The translations under genes were made by a program, and so were the position numbers. A DNA stretch of 64,000 nt from Limisphaera sp. GTDB lineage: Bacteria > Verrucomicrobiota > Verrucomicrobiia > Limisphaerales > Limisphaeraceae. Positions 28,436-37,679 of the stretch are shown piece after piece (position 1 is the stretch's first letter; each line of letters opens with the position of its first letter). The stretch spans positions 1-64,000 of the forward strand of contig JANWVC010000029.1 of NCBI GenBank assembly GCA_025057755.1, written 5' to 3'. Below the pieces are notes generated by a model. That model had not been told where the DNA came from. It did not search any database and saw nothing but the letters and a program-made list of their open reading frames with translations.

Positions 28436-29095
28436 TCAGGTGCGCACCGGGAACTCCTCTTGCGCACGCGCTTCCTCCAACTTGTGTTTCCATTTCTGGA
28501 TTCCGGCGTGCACGCCTCCCAGGGCGAGCAGCTTTTCTTTGTTGTAAATCATCTCCTCCCGACTGGTGCCGGTGAGTGAATAATCTTTCATCAGAAAAAT
28601 GGCCTCCTCCGGACAAACCTCCTGACAGAGGCCGCAGAAAATGCATCGCAGCATGTTGATCTCAAACTCAAGAGGCATCTTCTCGGCGTTGGGCCGATCG
28701 GCTGGAGGCCCGTCCGGACCAGGGGGCACAATGCGGATGGCTTTCGGAGGACAAACAAACTCGCATAACTGGCAAGACACACACTTGGTATGTCCCTCTT
28801 GGTCTCGCACCAGATACGGCGCACCTCGATACCCCTCTGGCACAGTCCATCGTTCCTCCGGATACTGCAGCGTCACCTTCTTGCGGAAAAAATGGCGCAG
28901 AGTCACTTTCAACCCACCCCAGATCGCCGCCAGATACCACCGTTCCCACACACGGAGCGGTCTGCGCGGTACCACGCGCACGGCTGCACGGGCCGCAGGG
29001 CTCCGCAGAGGCTGCGTTGCACCCAATGCCCCTGCCGTTGTAGCGACCCGGGCGCTTCCCAAGAGAGAAGGTTTTGGACCGGACTGTGCCGTCAT
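28436..29095 (-). CDS. nuoI: NADH-quinone oxidoreductase subunit I (2x[4Fe-4S])
   Basis: 219 aa. I chose ATG 29093-29095, which overlaps the nuoH stop as ATGA, the normal sign of translational coupling; an open extension to 29167 is unlikely to be used. NuoI carries clusters N6a and N6b, passing electrons toward quinone. Both ferredoxin motifs are intact: CVSCQLCEFVCPPKAI and CIFCGLCQEVCPEEAI. A stretch of about 45 residues (Ala, Arg and Pro rich) precedes the usual membrane-binding helix at ERWYLAAIWGGLKVTLRHFF. Confidence 0.95.
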   Translation of the reverse strand: MTAQSGPKPSLLGSARVATTAGALGATQPLRSPAARAAVRVVPRRPLRVWERWYLAAIWGGLKVTLRHFFRKKVTLQYPEERWTVPEGYRGAPYLVRDQEGHTKCVSCQLCEFVCPPKAIRIVPPGPDGPPADRPNAEKMPLEFEINMLRCIFCGLCQEVCPEEAIFLMKDYSLTGTSREEMIYNKEKLLALGGVHAGIQKWKHKLEEARAQEEFPVRT

Positions 29096-30204
29096 AAGCT
29101 CTGCCACCACAACCATATGGCCGTGATCAGAATGTTGAGCAAAGCCAGCGGAATCAATTTGCACCAACTTAGCCGCATCAACTGATCATACCGAAAGCGG
29201 GGCCACATCCATCGCACCCAGATGAACACCAGCAGAAGAGCCAGAACCTTGGCCAGAAAAATGCCCACATGAAGCAAGCCCCCCAAGAAAGTCTGCGCCG
29301 GCCGATCCAATCCCCACCACGGCAGCGTCCAACCTCCGAAAAAAAGGGTCGTCATCAGGGCAGCGGCCAAAATCATCGCTGCATATTCCCCCATGAAAAA
29401 CAGCGCAAAACGCATGGAGCTGTACTCGATGTTATAACCGCCGGCCAGCTCTTGTTCCGCCTCCGGCAAGTCAAAGGGCGTTCGATTGGTTTCAGCAAGG
29501 GCAGCCACCAAAAACAGGCATAACGACAACAACAACATGGGACTCTGCAAGGCCAGCCAATTGGGCAACGGCAGCCAGGAGGGGGCCCACTGAAGCCGGC
29601 CGGTTTGCGCCGCCAAAATCTCGCTCAAATTCAAACTACCCACCCAGAGAAACACCGGCACCGCCGATAGACCCATTAAAACCTCGTACGAGATCAACTG
29701 CGCGCCACTGCGCAACCCGCCCAACAGCGGATATCTAGAATTGGAGGCATAGCCGGCCAAAACAATCCCATACACACTCAGGGACAAAATACCGAAGACG
29801 TACACCAGTCCTACGTTCAAATCCGCCACGACCCAGGAACCGGACGCCGTCCCGGGCGCCGATCCGAAAGGAATTACAGCCAGATTCAGAATCGCGGGCA
29901 ACATGACAAGGGCCGGCGCCAACGTAAATAGAACGCGCCGCACGTGAGCCGGTGTGAAGTCCTCTTTCAAAAACGCCTTGATGGCGTCCGCCGCCGGCTG
30001 CAGCAATCCAAACGGACCACAACGATTGGGGCCCAGCCGGTCTTGAATCCAGGCACAGACCCGGCGCTCGATGAGCACCACGTACGAGACAAGAAACATC
30101 AGCACTGCAAAGGCGCCCACGGCACGTACCAGGGTCAAGAGCGCCTGTTGCGTCACCGGTTCCAATTGGCCCCAACTGTTCATCATTGACCGTACCAGAC
30201 CCAT
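29092..30204 (-). CDS. nuoH: NADH-quinone oxidoreductase subunit H
   Basis: 370 aa from ATG 30202-30204. NuoH forms the quinone chamber and the joint between the membrane and peripheral arms. Visible: IERRVCAWIQDRLGPNRCGP, the acidic loop LAETNRTPFDLPEAEQELAG, then GYNIEYSSMRFALFFMGEYA and the final WVRWMWPRFRYDQLMRL helix. About eight membrane helices. It starts 24 bp after nuoG and overlaps nuoI by four bases. Confidence 0.96.
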   Translation of the reverse strand: MGLVRSMMNSWGQLEPVTQQALLTLVRAVGAFAVLMFLVSYVVLIERRVCAWIQDRLGPNRCGPFGLLQPAADAIKAFLKEDFTPAHVRRVLFTLAPALVMLPAILNLAVIPFGSAPGTASGSWVVADLNVGLVYVFGILSLSVYGIVLAGYASNSRYPLLGGLRSGAQLISYEVLMGLSAVPVFLWVGSLNLSEILAAQTGRLQWAPSWLPLPNWLALQSPMLLLSLCLFLVAALAETNRTPFDLPEAEQELAGGYNIEYSSMRFALFFMGEYAAMILAAALMTTLFFGGWTLPWWGLDRPAQTFLGGLLHVGIFLAKVLALLLVFIWVRWMWPRFRYDQLMRLSWCKLIPLALLNILITAIWLWWQSL

Positions 30205-30228
30205 GAGCGTCTTCGGGTTGCGGCCCTG

Positions 30229-31923
30229 TCAGACCGGCACTAAACGGCCCAAATCGCCCAGTTCAGACCAGGTCAGTCCTTGAAAGGCCCGCACCTCGCT
30301 GGCCATTCGGTTGAACAGGCCCGGCAAATGGCCCGGCAAACTCTCGCCCGTGAGGCGGGTCACCCATTCTGCCAGAAACTGCCATTCCGGTCGCGCTTCC
30401 CCCGGAGGCGGAATGGCCGCGTGAAAACGTTGCACTCGTCCATGAACGTTTGTGAACGTGCCGGACTTTTCAGCCGGGGCGCATCCAGGCAGCAAGAAGT
30501 GGGCCTTTGCCGTGGTGGCGTTCGGCAACACGTCGCAAACCACAAGCATCTCTAACTGGTCCAACGAGGCCGGGTCGCATCCCTGCCGGATGACATCCTC
30601 TCCGAAGACCAACAGAATGCGGATTTGGCCGGTCCGAATGCGTTCCCATATCAGGGGCAGTTGACTCCCCATCTCGGTGTAACACACCCCGGTCAACCGC
30701 GCTCCTTGGGTGTTGGGATTCCGATCCGCATGCAGCAGCAATGCATCGCCCTCCCCTTCCCGCGGGACAGCGTCACTCAGCGCGTGAAGGCGCGCCTTCA
30801 GCCGGCTTAATAGCCACAGCTCTTCGTTGCTCAAGCGGGCCGAGGCCACCAGGCCCACCGAGCCCGGGGAAGCGACGCGCAACTGCTGCAAGATCTGGTC
30901 TGATGCCAGCTCCCAAGAAGAGACCCGTCCTCGGATCTCGACCTTCTGGAGTCGGTCCGGCCGGTGGATCCACTTATAATTCAGCCGGCCGTAATCACAC
31001 ATCCAGTGGCTGTTCACCGCATCGTTGGGCCGCGGCGTGTAACGGTATATGCGGCCTTGACGGGAACCGATTCGAATGTTGCACCCCGTCCCGCAGCTCG
31101 GACAAATGCTGGGGGTTTCCTTCAAAAACCATACGCGCATGCGGAACCGGAAATCGCGCGACGTCAACGCCCCCACAGGACAAAGGTCCACCGTATTGAG
31201 CGTATAATTGTTGTCAAAAGCACGGCCGGGCGCAGTAGCAATGGTGCTATAGCTGCCCCGGTGGACGATGCCCAGGGCATCGTCACCCACGATGTCCCGC
31301 GTAAACCGGATGCAGCGCGTACAAAGGATGCAACGTTCAGCATCAAAGACAATGCGCGGCCCTAAATCCACCGCCTTCGGCTTGTGGACCTTGGCCTCTC
31401 CGAACCGGCTGAATGCCTCGCCGTAGTCCAGCGCATATTCCTGCAATTTACATTCACCCGCCTGATCGCAGATGGGGCAATCGAGCGGATGATTGATCAA
31501 CAGGAATTCTAACACTCCTGCCCGCATCGCCTTTACCCCCGGAGTGTCCGTGTAAATCTCCATACCAGGCGTCACCGGCGTGGCACAGGCAATGGCTGGG
31601 CGTGGGGATTTTACGATGCGCGGAGTCCCGTCCGGATTTAGAATCGGTTGCCGGTCGGGGCCGAGCGCAGGAGTCCCGTATTCCACCAGGCACATCCGGC
31701 AATTGCCGGCCACGGGCAATTTCGGGTGATAACAATAATGCGGCACCGTTACACCCGCCCATTCACACGCCTGGAGCATGGTAGTGGGCACCGGCTTGCC
31801 CTGCCAATCCGGCATGGTCTTGGGAACCTCCACCTCGCGACCGTTCACCCGAATCCGAATGGTTTCCGTGGCAGGACGGACACCATCACCCATAAGTTGG
31901 CTGGCTGGCGCTGCAGTGCTCAT
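30229..31923 (-). CDS. nuoG: NADH-quinone oxidoreductase subunit G, short form
   Basis: 564 aa; ATG 31921-31923 overlaps the nuoF stop (ATGA). NuoG is the iron-sulfur backbone subunit of the peripheral arm. In order: [2Fe-2S] N1b (PHYCYHPKLPVAGNCRMC); cluster N5 with its His ligand (HPLDCPICDQAGEC); N4 (CILCTRC with DLCPVGAL); then C-x2-C-x3-C-x27-C (CPSCGTGC to MCDYGRLN), which matches the off-pathway cluster N7 found in some bacteria. The molybdopterin-oxidoreductase-like C-terminal part is shortened compared with 700-900-residue homologues but ends in a normal FLLPGCAPAEKSGTFTNVHG and GRVQRF segment. Confidence 0.95.
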   Translation of the reverse strand: MSTAAPASQLMGDGVRPATETIRIRVNGREVEVPKTMPDWQGKPVPTTMLQACEWAGVTVPHYCYHPKLPVAGNCRMCLVEYGTPALGPDRQPILNPDGTPRIVKSPRPAIACATPVTPGMEIYTDTPGVKAMRAGVLEFLLINHPLDCPICDQAGECKLQEYALDYGEAFSRFGEAKVHKPKAVDLGPRIVFDAERCILCTRCIRFTRDIVGDDALGIVHRGSYSTIATAPGRAFDNNYTLNTVDLCPVGALTSRDFRFRMRVWFLKETPSICPSCGTGCNIRIGSRQGRIYRYTPRPNDAVNSHWMCDYGRLNYKWIHRPDRLQKVEIRGRVSSWELASDQILQQLRVASPGSVGLVASARLSNEELWLLSRLKARLHALSDAVPREGEGDALLLHADRNPNTQGARLTGVCYTEMGSQLPLIWERIRTGQIRILLVFGEDVIRQGCDPASLDQLEMLVVCDVLPNATTAKAHFLLPGCAPAEKSGTFTNVHGRVQRFHAAIPPPGEARPEWQFLAEWVTRLTGESLPGHLPGLFNRMASEVRAFQGLTWSELGDLGRLVPV

Positions 31924-33404
31924 GAAGCAGTGGAAACGGACGAGGCCAGGGCGGAAGCCGCCGGATGCGCTCCGCCCCCGGTGCCGGACAACCGAGCGAC
32001 CGAGGTTGCCGCGGGCTGCGCCACCTTCCGGTACGGCTCACCTTCGGCACCCCGGGCCAGGAATTGTTCTTTAAACTTCGATACGGTGCTCTGCACGGGC
32101 CAGGAACAGGCATCACCAAAGGCGCAAATCGTCCGGCCGCCCGGAATATTGTCCGCAATGTGCAACAGGTCCTCTGCGTCTCGTGGCCGCCCCCGGCCGG
32201 ACGCCAGGCGTTTCAAGATTTTGGCCATCCACAGCGACCCCTCACGGCAAGGTGTGCATTGTCCACAGCTCTCGTGGGCAAAAAAGGCGCTAATATTCGC
32301 CAATACATCTACCATGCTAACTGAATCATCGATCACAATGACCGCACCGGAACCTGACATGCTACCGGCGGCGATCAGCGTGTCGAAGTCATAAGGCAGA
32401 TCTAATACGTCCCGTTCCTCAACGACCTCTTTGCCGTCCAAGCCGCGTCGGCGCAAGCTGACGCGTTCACCCGCCCGGAACACTTTGGCGGATACGCCCC
32501 CTGGAATGACGGCCTGCAACTGACGGCCCTCCCGCAATCCGCCCCCGAAGGCCGGATCAAAGATGAGTTCACCCAGCGTCACCTTGCCGGTCTCAATCTC
32601 ATAACAACCGGGGCGACGTACATGTCCGCTGAGGCTGACCAGGCGCGTGCCGGTATTATTGGGAGTGCCAATCTTGGCGAACTCCGATCCGCCCATGGCC
32701 ACGATATGCTTGATATTGCATAGCGTCTCCACGTTGTTGACGATAGTCGGGCAGAGGTAAAGGCCCAACACAGCGGGAAAATATGGGGGCTTGATACGCG
32801 GATAGGGTCGTTTGCCTTCTAAGGACTCGATCAGGCCGGTCTCCTCGCCGCAAATGTACGCACCCGCCCCGCGATGTACGAGGATGTCCAAGTCGTAGCC
32901 CGTTCCCAAAATGTTCTTTCCGAGGAGTCCGTGATCCCGCGCTTCAGCCAGGGCCCGTTCCAAGATTCGAGCGCCTTCGGTAAACTCGCCGCGGATATAT
33001 ATAAAACCCAGATGCACGTCATTGGCAAAGCAGGCCAAGATCATCCCTTCGAGCAACTGGTGGGGATCCCGGTAAATAATCTGTCGATCTTTAAACGTAC
33101 CCGGTTCGGATTCGTCAGCGTTGCAAATTAAATAAATCGGCTTACCACTCCTGCGATCCACAAAACTCCATTTGAGACCGCATGGGAAACCCGCGCCGCC
33201 TCGGCCCCGTAGCCCAGACTTGACGACTTCCTCACGAATCTGTTCCTGAGGCGACAGACTCCGTCCGTCTGGCAACGTCCGCGGCGGCAGGGTCAGGCCC
33301 TTGCGCAAGGTTTCATAACCCCCGTGCCGCAAATAACAGGCCAGGTCCGGCGTGTAACCCGGTTCCAAAGCATGCTTCAAGATCAGCCGATATTCCGCCG
33401 GCAT
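31920..33404 (-). CDS. nuoF: NADH-quinone oxidoreductase subunit F
   Basis: 494 aa from ATG 33402-33404. NuoF binds NADH and FMN and carries cluster N3, where electrons enter complex I. Motifs: RGRGGAGFPCGLKWSF (NADH/FMN glycine-rich), CNADESEPGTFKDR, GAGAYICGEETGLIESLEG, then the N3 ligands SCGQCTPCREG and ICAFGDACSWP. A 45-residue Ala/Ser-rich tail follows the normal end of the domain. It is separated from nuoE by 265 bp that contain a tRNA on the other strand; it overlaps nuoG by four bases. Confidence 0.96.
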   Translation of the reverse strand: MPAEYRLILKHALEPGYTPDLACYLRHGGYETLRKGLTLPPRTLPDGRSLSPQEQIREEVVKSGLRGRGGAGFPCGLKWSFVDRRSGKPIYLICNADESEPGTFKDRQIIYRDPHQLLEGMILACFANDVHLGFIYIRGEFTEGARILERALAEARDHGLLGKNILGTGYDLDILVHRGAGAYICGEETGLIESLEGKRPYPRIKPPYFPAVLGLYLCPTIVNNVETLCNIKHIVAMGGSEFAKIGTPNNTGTRLVSLSGHVRRPGCYEIETGKVTLGELIFDPAFGGGLREGRQLQAVIPGGVSAKVFRAGERVSLRRRGLDGKEVVEERDVLDLPYDFDTLIAAGSMSGSGAVIVIDDSVSMVDVLANISAFFAHESCGQCTPCREGSLWMAKILKRLASGRGRPRDAEDLLHIADNIPGGRTICAFGDACSWPVQSTVSKFKEQFLARGAEGEPYRKVAQPAATSVARLSGTGGGAHPAASALASSVSTAS

Positions 33405-33478
33405 GGTTCGCTCTTCAACTCCGATCAGGACCGCTTGACTCCGGCACTAGAACCCATAGTTTCCCAGTAGAACGGGCT

Positions 33479-33552
33479 TGCCCGATGGTGTAACGGTAGC
33501 ACAGCAGACTCTGGATCTGTTTGTCATGGTTCGAATCCATGTCGGGCAGCCA
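33479..33552 (+). tRNA. tRNA-Gln (anticodon CTG)
   Basis: 74 nt including an encoded CCA. It folds fully: 7-bp acceptor stem TGCCCGA/TCGGGCA; D arm GTGT/GCAC with loop AACGGTA; anticodon stem GCAGA/TCTGT (one G-U) with loop CTCTGGA, giving anticodon CTG; variable loop TTGT; T arm CATGG/CCATG with loop TTCGAAT; discriminator G, then CCA. A run of five T follows directly. It reads CAG codons. Its position is odd: it sits on the plus strand between nuoE and nuoF, both on the minus strand. Confidence 0.95.
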
Positions 33553-33669
33553 TTTTTCCCCGTCGCCCTGTGTGAATTCGTCCGCGCCAGCCATGTCTGG
33601 GCTCGGCTGTAATCCGGACATTCAACACGCCGGGAAGCTCCTCCGCACAAAGGACATCAGAGGTTGGGT

Positions 33670-34188
33670 TCATGAGGCTTGCGCGGGCGCGGATGCGGCA
33701 AGCTGCTCGGGTCGGGTCAGCCACGATTCGACCTGCTCGAGGCTGACACGCTCCCACAAATCGTCGTTGATCATGACGACCGGGGCGGTGTGACAACAGG
33801 CCAGGCACTCCACAAACTCCACGGTGAAACGTCCATCAGCCGTAGTTTGAGGACCCTGCCGATGAGGATCCAATCCGAGTCTCTCGCAAAGACGCCGATG
33901 CAATTCATGCGATCCAGCCAGCCAACAGCTTAGGGTCCGGCAGACTTTGATCTGCCAGCGGCCGACTGGTTCCTGCCGGAACATGGGATAAAACGTGACC
34001 AGCTCGTAAATGTGAATGGGTTGCAAGCCCAACTTTTGGGCGGTCCATTCAATAGCCTGCTGCGACAACCAGCCGAAGTGTCGCTGCAGCGCATGCAAGA
34101 CCATGAGAGACGCGCTCCGTTTCACCGGATAACGCGCCACCAACGCATCAATTTCGGCCTCCAACGACTGGGGTACGGTCCAACCCAT
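33670..34188 (-). CDS. nuoE: NADH-quinone oxidoreductase subunit E
   Basis: 172 aa from ATG 34186-34188 (MGWTVPQSLEAEIDALV), the length normal for NuoE; a GTG at 34276-34278 would add 30 residues unlike the family. NuoE carries the off-path [2Fe-2S] cluster N1a of the NADH-dehydrogenase module. Ligands are visible as VCRTLSC and VECLACC. The thioredoxin-like fold is suggested by IYELVTFYPMF and the following beta strands. An Ala-rich tail ends the protein. It is 79 bp after nuoD. Confidence 0.95.
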   Translation of the reverse strand: MGWTVPQSLEAEIDALVARYPVKRSASLMVLHALQRHFGWLSQQAIEWTAQKLGLQPIHIYELVTFYPMFRQEPVGRWQIKVCRTLSCWLAGSHELHRRLCERLGLDPHRQGPQTTADGRFTVEFVECLACCHTAPVVMINDDLWERVSLEQVESWLTRPEQLAASAPAQAS

Positions 34189-34267
34189 GGCTGTCTGTTT
34201 CCCCTTGCGGCAGCCGTCCAAGCCAGGTGGACGCCTGCACATAGCCCGCCCGGCCTTTGTATCGGGC

Positions 34268-35572
34268 TCACCGATCACATTCGCCCATAACGAAATCCAA
34301 CGACCCTAAGATCGCGGTCGTGTCGCTGAGCAAGTGGCCCGGCAACAACCGCGGCAGGATGCTTAAATTGCAGAATGAGGGCGAGCGGATTTTGAGCCGC
34401 CACGGCGTACCGCCCCCTCGACTGTGAATGTAAAAGCCTAATTCGCCCTTCGGATTCTCGTGACCAAAATAGACCTCGCCGGGCGGACAGTTGATACCCT
34501 GCGTCACCAGCATGAACTGATGAATCAGCTCCTCCATGGAAGTCAGAACCTTGTGTTTGGGCGGCAGTACAATCTTGCCGTCGTCCACACAGATTGGTTC
34601 ACCACCGGCGTTATCTGGTCCACCCGGCATCCGATCCAAGCATTGACGGATGATCCGTGCACTTTGCCGCATTTCCTCCATCCGCACCAAATAACGGTCA
34701 TAACAATCCCCCACCGAACCCACGGGGACATCGAACTCCAGCTCGGCATAGCACAAATATGGGTGCGCTTTTCGCAAATCATGTGCCACGCCACTGCCCC
34801 GCAAATTGGGACCGGTCAATCCGTAAGCCACCGCCATCTCGGGCGGGATGACCCCCAAGCCCTGCGTGCGGTCCACCCAGATCCGATTGCGCGTCAAAAG
34901 TGTTTCTACTTCATCCACTGCCCGCAGGAGTTCATCCACAAATCGTCCTACAGCGTCGCACCAACCGGGTGGAGTATCGCGGGACAAACCGCCGATGCGC
35001 GTGTAGCTGGTGGTGAAACGGGCACCGGTCAAAGCTTCACAAAGGTTGTAGATTTTTTCCCGTTCGGTGAATGTGTGCAAGAAGACTGTTACCGCCCCCA
35101 CATCCATTGCGAAACTGCCCAGCCCCAACAGATGAGCCGAGATGCGTGCCAGCTCGGCGCAAATCACGCGGATGTATTGGCATCGCGGCGGTAACCGATC
35201 GTGAATGCCCAAAAGCTTTTCCACCGCCAGCGCATAAGCGACGTTGTTGGCCAGAGGCGCCAGATAATCCAACCGGTCGGTATAGGGGATAAACTGCGTC
35301 CAAGTCATGTTCTCGGCGATCTTTTCATCGCCGCGATGCAGGTAACCAATGTCCGGCGTGGCTTTGGTGATCACCTCACCGTCCAGTTCTAGCACGATGC
35401 GTAACACGCCGTGTGTGGACGGGTGTGAAGGCCCCATGTTTAGCACCATGGGTTCGCCCGCGATTTCCTCCCATGGCTCCTGATCAACAGCCGCAGGCGG
35501 CGCCACATCAGGCTGCGCCGTTTGGACGCGAGCGCCCGCGTCACCGAACTCAAAAACTTGCCTGGTGCTCAT
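34268..35572 (-). CDS. nuoD: NADH-quinone oxidoreductase subunit D
   Basis: 434 aa from ATG 35570-35572. NuoD is the 49-kDa-type subunit forming the quinone head-group pocket together with NuoB. Motifs: MGPSHPSTHGVLRIVLELDG (quinone His), IGYLHRGDEKIAE, YTDRLDYLAPLANN, GLTGPNLRGSGVAHDLRK and the final SLDFVMGECDR, a typical NuoD ending. A 40-residue N-terminal extension precedes the core. It begins 57 bp after nuoC and is a separate protein, not fused to it. Confidence 0.97.
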   Translation of the reverse strand: MSTRQVFEFGDAGARVQTAQPDVAPPAAVDQEPWEEIAGEPMVLNMGPSHPSTHGVLRIVLELDGEVITKATPDIGYLHRGDEKIAENMTWTQFIPYTDRLDYLAPLANNVAYALAVEKLLGIHDRLPPRCQYIRVICAELARISAHLLGLGSFAMDVGAVTVFLHTFTEREKIYNLCEALTGARFTTSYTRIGGLSRDTPPGWCDAVGRFVDELLRAVDEVETLLTRNRIWVDRTQGLGVIPPEMAVAYGLTGPNLRGSGVAHDLRKAHPYLCYAELEFDVPVGSVGDCYDRYLVRMEEMRQSARIIRQCLDRMPGGPDNAGGEPICVDDGKIVLPPKHKVLTSMEELIHQFMLVTQGINCPPGEVYFGHENPKGELGFYIHSRGGGTPWRLKIRSPSFCNLSILPRLLPGHLLSDTTAILGSLDFVMGECDR

Positions 35573-35629
35573 GCACGTTCTTCCCCCATGCCCCCCGGCG
35601 GTTCGCCTCCTGCCGCGGGTATCACCCCA

Positions 35630-36214
35630 CTAATCTCCCGGGCCTCCGGGTTTGGCTCGGGGCTCGCGATGAATCGCGTCGGGAGCGCCCGAAGCTGTGA
35701 CAAAAGGTCCGCCCTCAAGCGGCGCGACTTCGGTGAAAGCCACGCCCGGAACTTCGCTCGGCAATCCTCCCAAGGGGAAATCTTTCCGCAACGGATAATA
35801 TGGATAACCTTCCCACATGAGAATGCGCCGCAGATCAGGGTGACCCCGGAAACGGATGCCCATCATGTCGTAAACTTCGCGTTCGTGCCAATCCGCGGCG
35901 GGCCACACACCCGTGACCGTGGGCAGTTCAGATCGTTCCTCGGGCACGCAGGTTTTCAAGCGCAACATGTGCTGATGCCGGAGGGAGTAAAGGTGGTAAA
36001 CAATCAACCAGCGGGGTGACCGGTCGAAGTTGTCCACGCCGGTAATGTCCAACAACAGGTCAAACTCCCCAACATCGCGTGCCACCTGACAAACCTCGGC
36101 AATGCGTTCGGGATCTGAAAGCTCCAAGCTGATCTCGCCGCGGAACTCCGAAGGCGGACCCAGTATATCTGCGAAGCGCTCTTGCAACTGCAGCGCCAGT
36201 TCGCGAGCCGTCAT
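35630..36214 (-). CDS. nuoC: NADH-quinone oxidoreductase subunit C
   Basis: 194 aa from ATG 36212-36214 ([19 protein letters not shown]), which overlaps the nuoB stop as ATGA. NuoC is the 30-kDa-type peripheral-arm subunit. The signature [19 protein letters not shown] and [24 protein letters not shown] block are intact. The frame is open upstream to 36466 only because it overlaps nuoB in another frame. The C-terminal 25 residues (Gly, Pro, Ala) are non-conserved. Confidence 0.96.
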   Translation of the reverse strand: MTARELALQLQERFADILGPPSEFRGEISLELSDPERIAEVCQVARDVGEFDLLLDITGVDNFDRSPRWLIVYHLYSLRHQHMLRLKTCVPEERSELPTVTGVWPAADWHEREVYDMMGIRFRGHPDLRRILMWEGYPYYPLRKDFPLGGLPSEVPGVAFTEVAPLEGGPFVTASGAPDAIHREPRAKPGGPGD

Positions 36215-36768
36215 GGACGTAACTCCATTTGTAGAGCCGGTGGCCGCACCGGCACCGCCGGGCCCGGCCGCTTCAGCGTCTGCAAAACGGGTTCTCTCCT
36301 CACCTTGGCTTGTAGCTTTAAAAGAGCATCCAAAAGAGCCTCGGGCCGCGGAGGGCAACCCGCCACGTACACGTCCACCGGCAGGATCCGGTCCACACCC
36401 TGCAAAACAGCGTAACTCCGGTACATACCGCCGGTGGAGGCACAGGCACCCATGGCGATTACCCACTTCGGTTCAGCCATTTGCTCATACAGCCGTCGCA
36501 CCACGAGAGCCATTTTGTACGTGACCGTGCCGGACACGATCATGACGTCAGACTGCCTGGGACTGAACCGCATGACCTCAGCGCCAAAACGTGCGATGTC
36601 AAACCGGCTGGCGCCGGTAGCCATCAATTCTATGGCGCAACAAGCCAAGCCCATCGGCATGGGCCAGAGCGAATACTGCCGAAACCAGTTCAATGCGGCT
36701 TCCAGGCGCGTGATCACTACGTCGCCCTCCACCTTCGAGTTGTATCCGATTTCTGTAGTCGTTTGCAT
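36211..36768 (-). CDS. nuoB: NADH-quinone oxidoreductase subunit B
   Basis: 185 aa from ATG 36766-36768 ([18 protein letters not shown]); a GTG three codons earlier is possible. NuoB holds cluster N2, the last iron-sulfur centre before quinone. Ligands: the tandem Cys of [11 protein letters not shown], the Cys of [11 protein letters not shown] and that of [17 protein letters not shown]. It is the first gene of the cluster here: nuoA, which usually precedes it, is not found in the 900 bp upstream. Confidence 0.97.
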   Translation of the reverse strand: MQTTTEIGYNSKVEGDVVITRLEAALNWFRQYSLWPMPMGLACCAIELMATGASRFDIARFGAEVMRFSPRQSDVMIVSGTVTYKMALVVRRLYEQMAEPKWVIAMGACASTGGMYRSYAVLQGVDRILPVDVYVAGCPPRPEALLDALLKLQAKVRREPVLQTLKRPGPAVPVRPPALQMELRP

Positions 36769-37679
36769 CGGAGACACCCGCTCCCTAAAAACCGCGTAAA
36801 ACTAGTGGACCTTGGCCCGGCCTGCAAGCCAATCCCACCAGCTGCGCCGCCACCCCTTGCACAAACCATTGCCGAAGCACAAACGCGGGGCCGAATCCGT
36901 CAGACCTCCCGTTCCTGCCCCCGCCGGTACCGCGGGCTGGGGTTTTACGCGGACTTACCCCTGCCCAGTTGCCAACCCAAGCCTCGCCGAGCCGCCGGCG
37001 GCGGGCGATGAGTCCCCTCGCATGCCACGATCAGTTTTTCGCAGCGTCTTGCCCCATCATCCCGACCCAGGCTCGAGGGTTTGGGACAAGAGGACAACAA
37101 GAGCATGCCACGACACGCAGGGATCAGGCTCAGTCCCTCGCATTACGGACCAGACAAAGCGTGCAGCAACAGGATGGCAAAACCACTCTGCTTTCCGTGG
37201 GCCAGCTCTATTTCGTGCACCCTGCCGGGCTCGAAGCTTGCTACCCCAACACCCTGCGGATCACAAGCCGCGGCGCGGAACGTGAGCGGTCTCAATGGCA
37301 CCGAGGCCGGTGCCGAGGTTGGGGGCGACTTATCCCCATGGCTGCTTCCTGCTCCCATCTGCGATCGTCGCCGCAAGCCACGACTCAAAGCAGGGCAGAA
37401 AAGAGCCCCGGCCACGCGCGCTGAAGGACAACCCAGCACGCCTCCACATTGATTGCCTCTCACCGATGCATCTGCCACGATTGGATCCTCCGCATGCCGA
37501 TTGCTCGACACGACTGGTTCCCGCTATCGGTAGTCGCCGCATGGTCGCGGGCAATAAATAGCCAACCGCCGGCTCGTGAGCGCGGTTCGGATCCGGCAAC
37601 CGACCGTGCGCAGGCCCTTTACAGCGTGGCAGTTGACAAGTTTGCCGCGGCGGCTCCCCTTGGTGGGCGCCGAGCTGGT
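36769..37679. other. Gene-free region upstream of the nuo cluster
   Basis: 911 bp between the nuoB start and the stop of the Fur-family gene. I searched both strands for nuoA (its YECG and FDIEVVFLYPW-like blocks) and found nothing. The open frames here are low-complexity and lack ribosome-binding sites. The nuo promoter should lie close to 36770-36900. Confidence 0.5.

Noticed and set aside
36778..37679. Possible nuoA upstream of nuoB
   Set aside because: No frame on either strand has three membrane helices or the conserved NuoA blocks.
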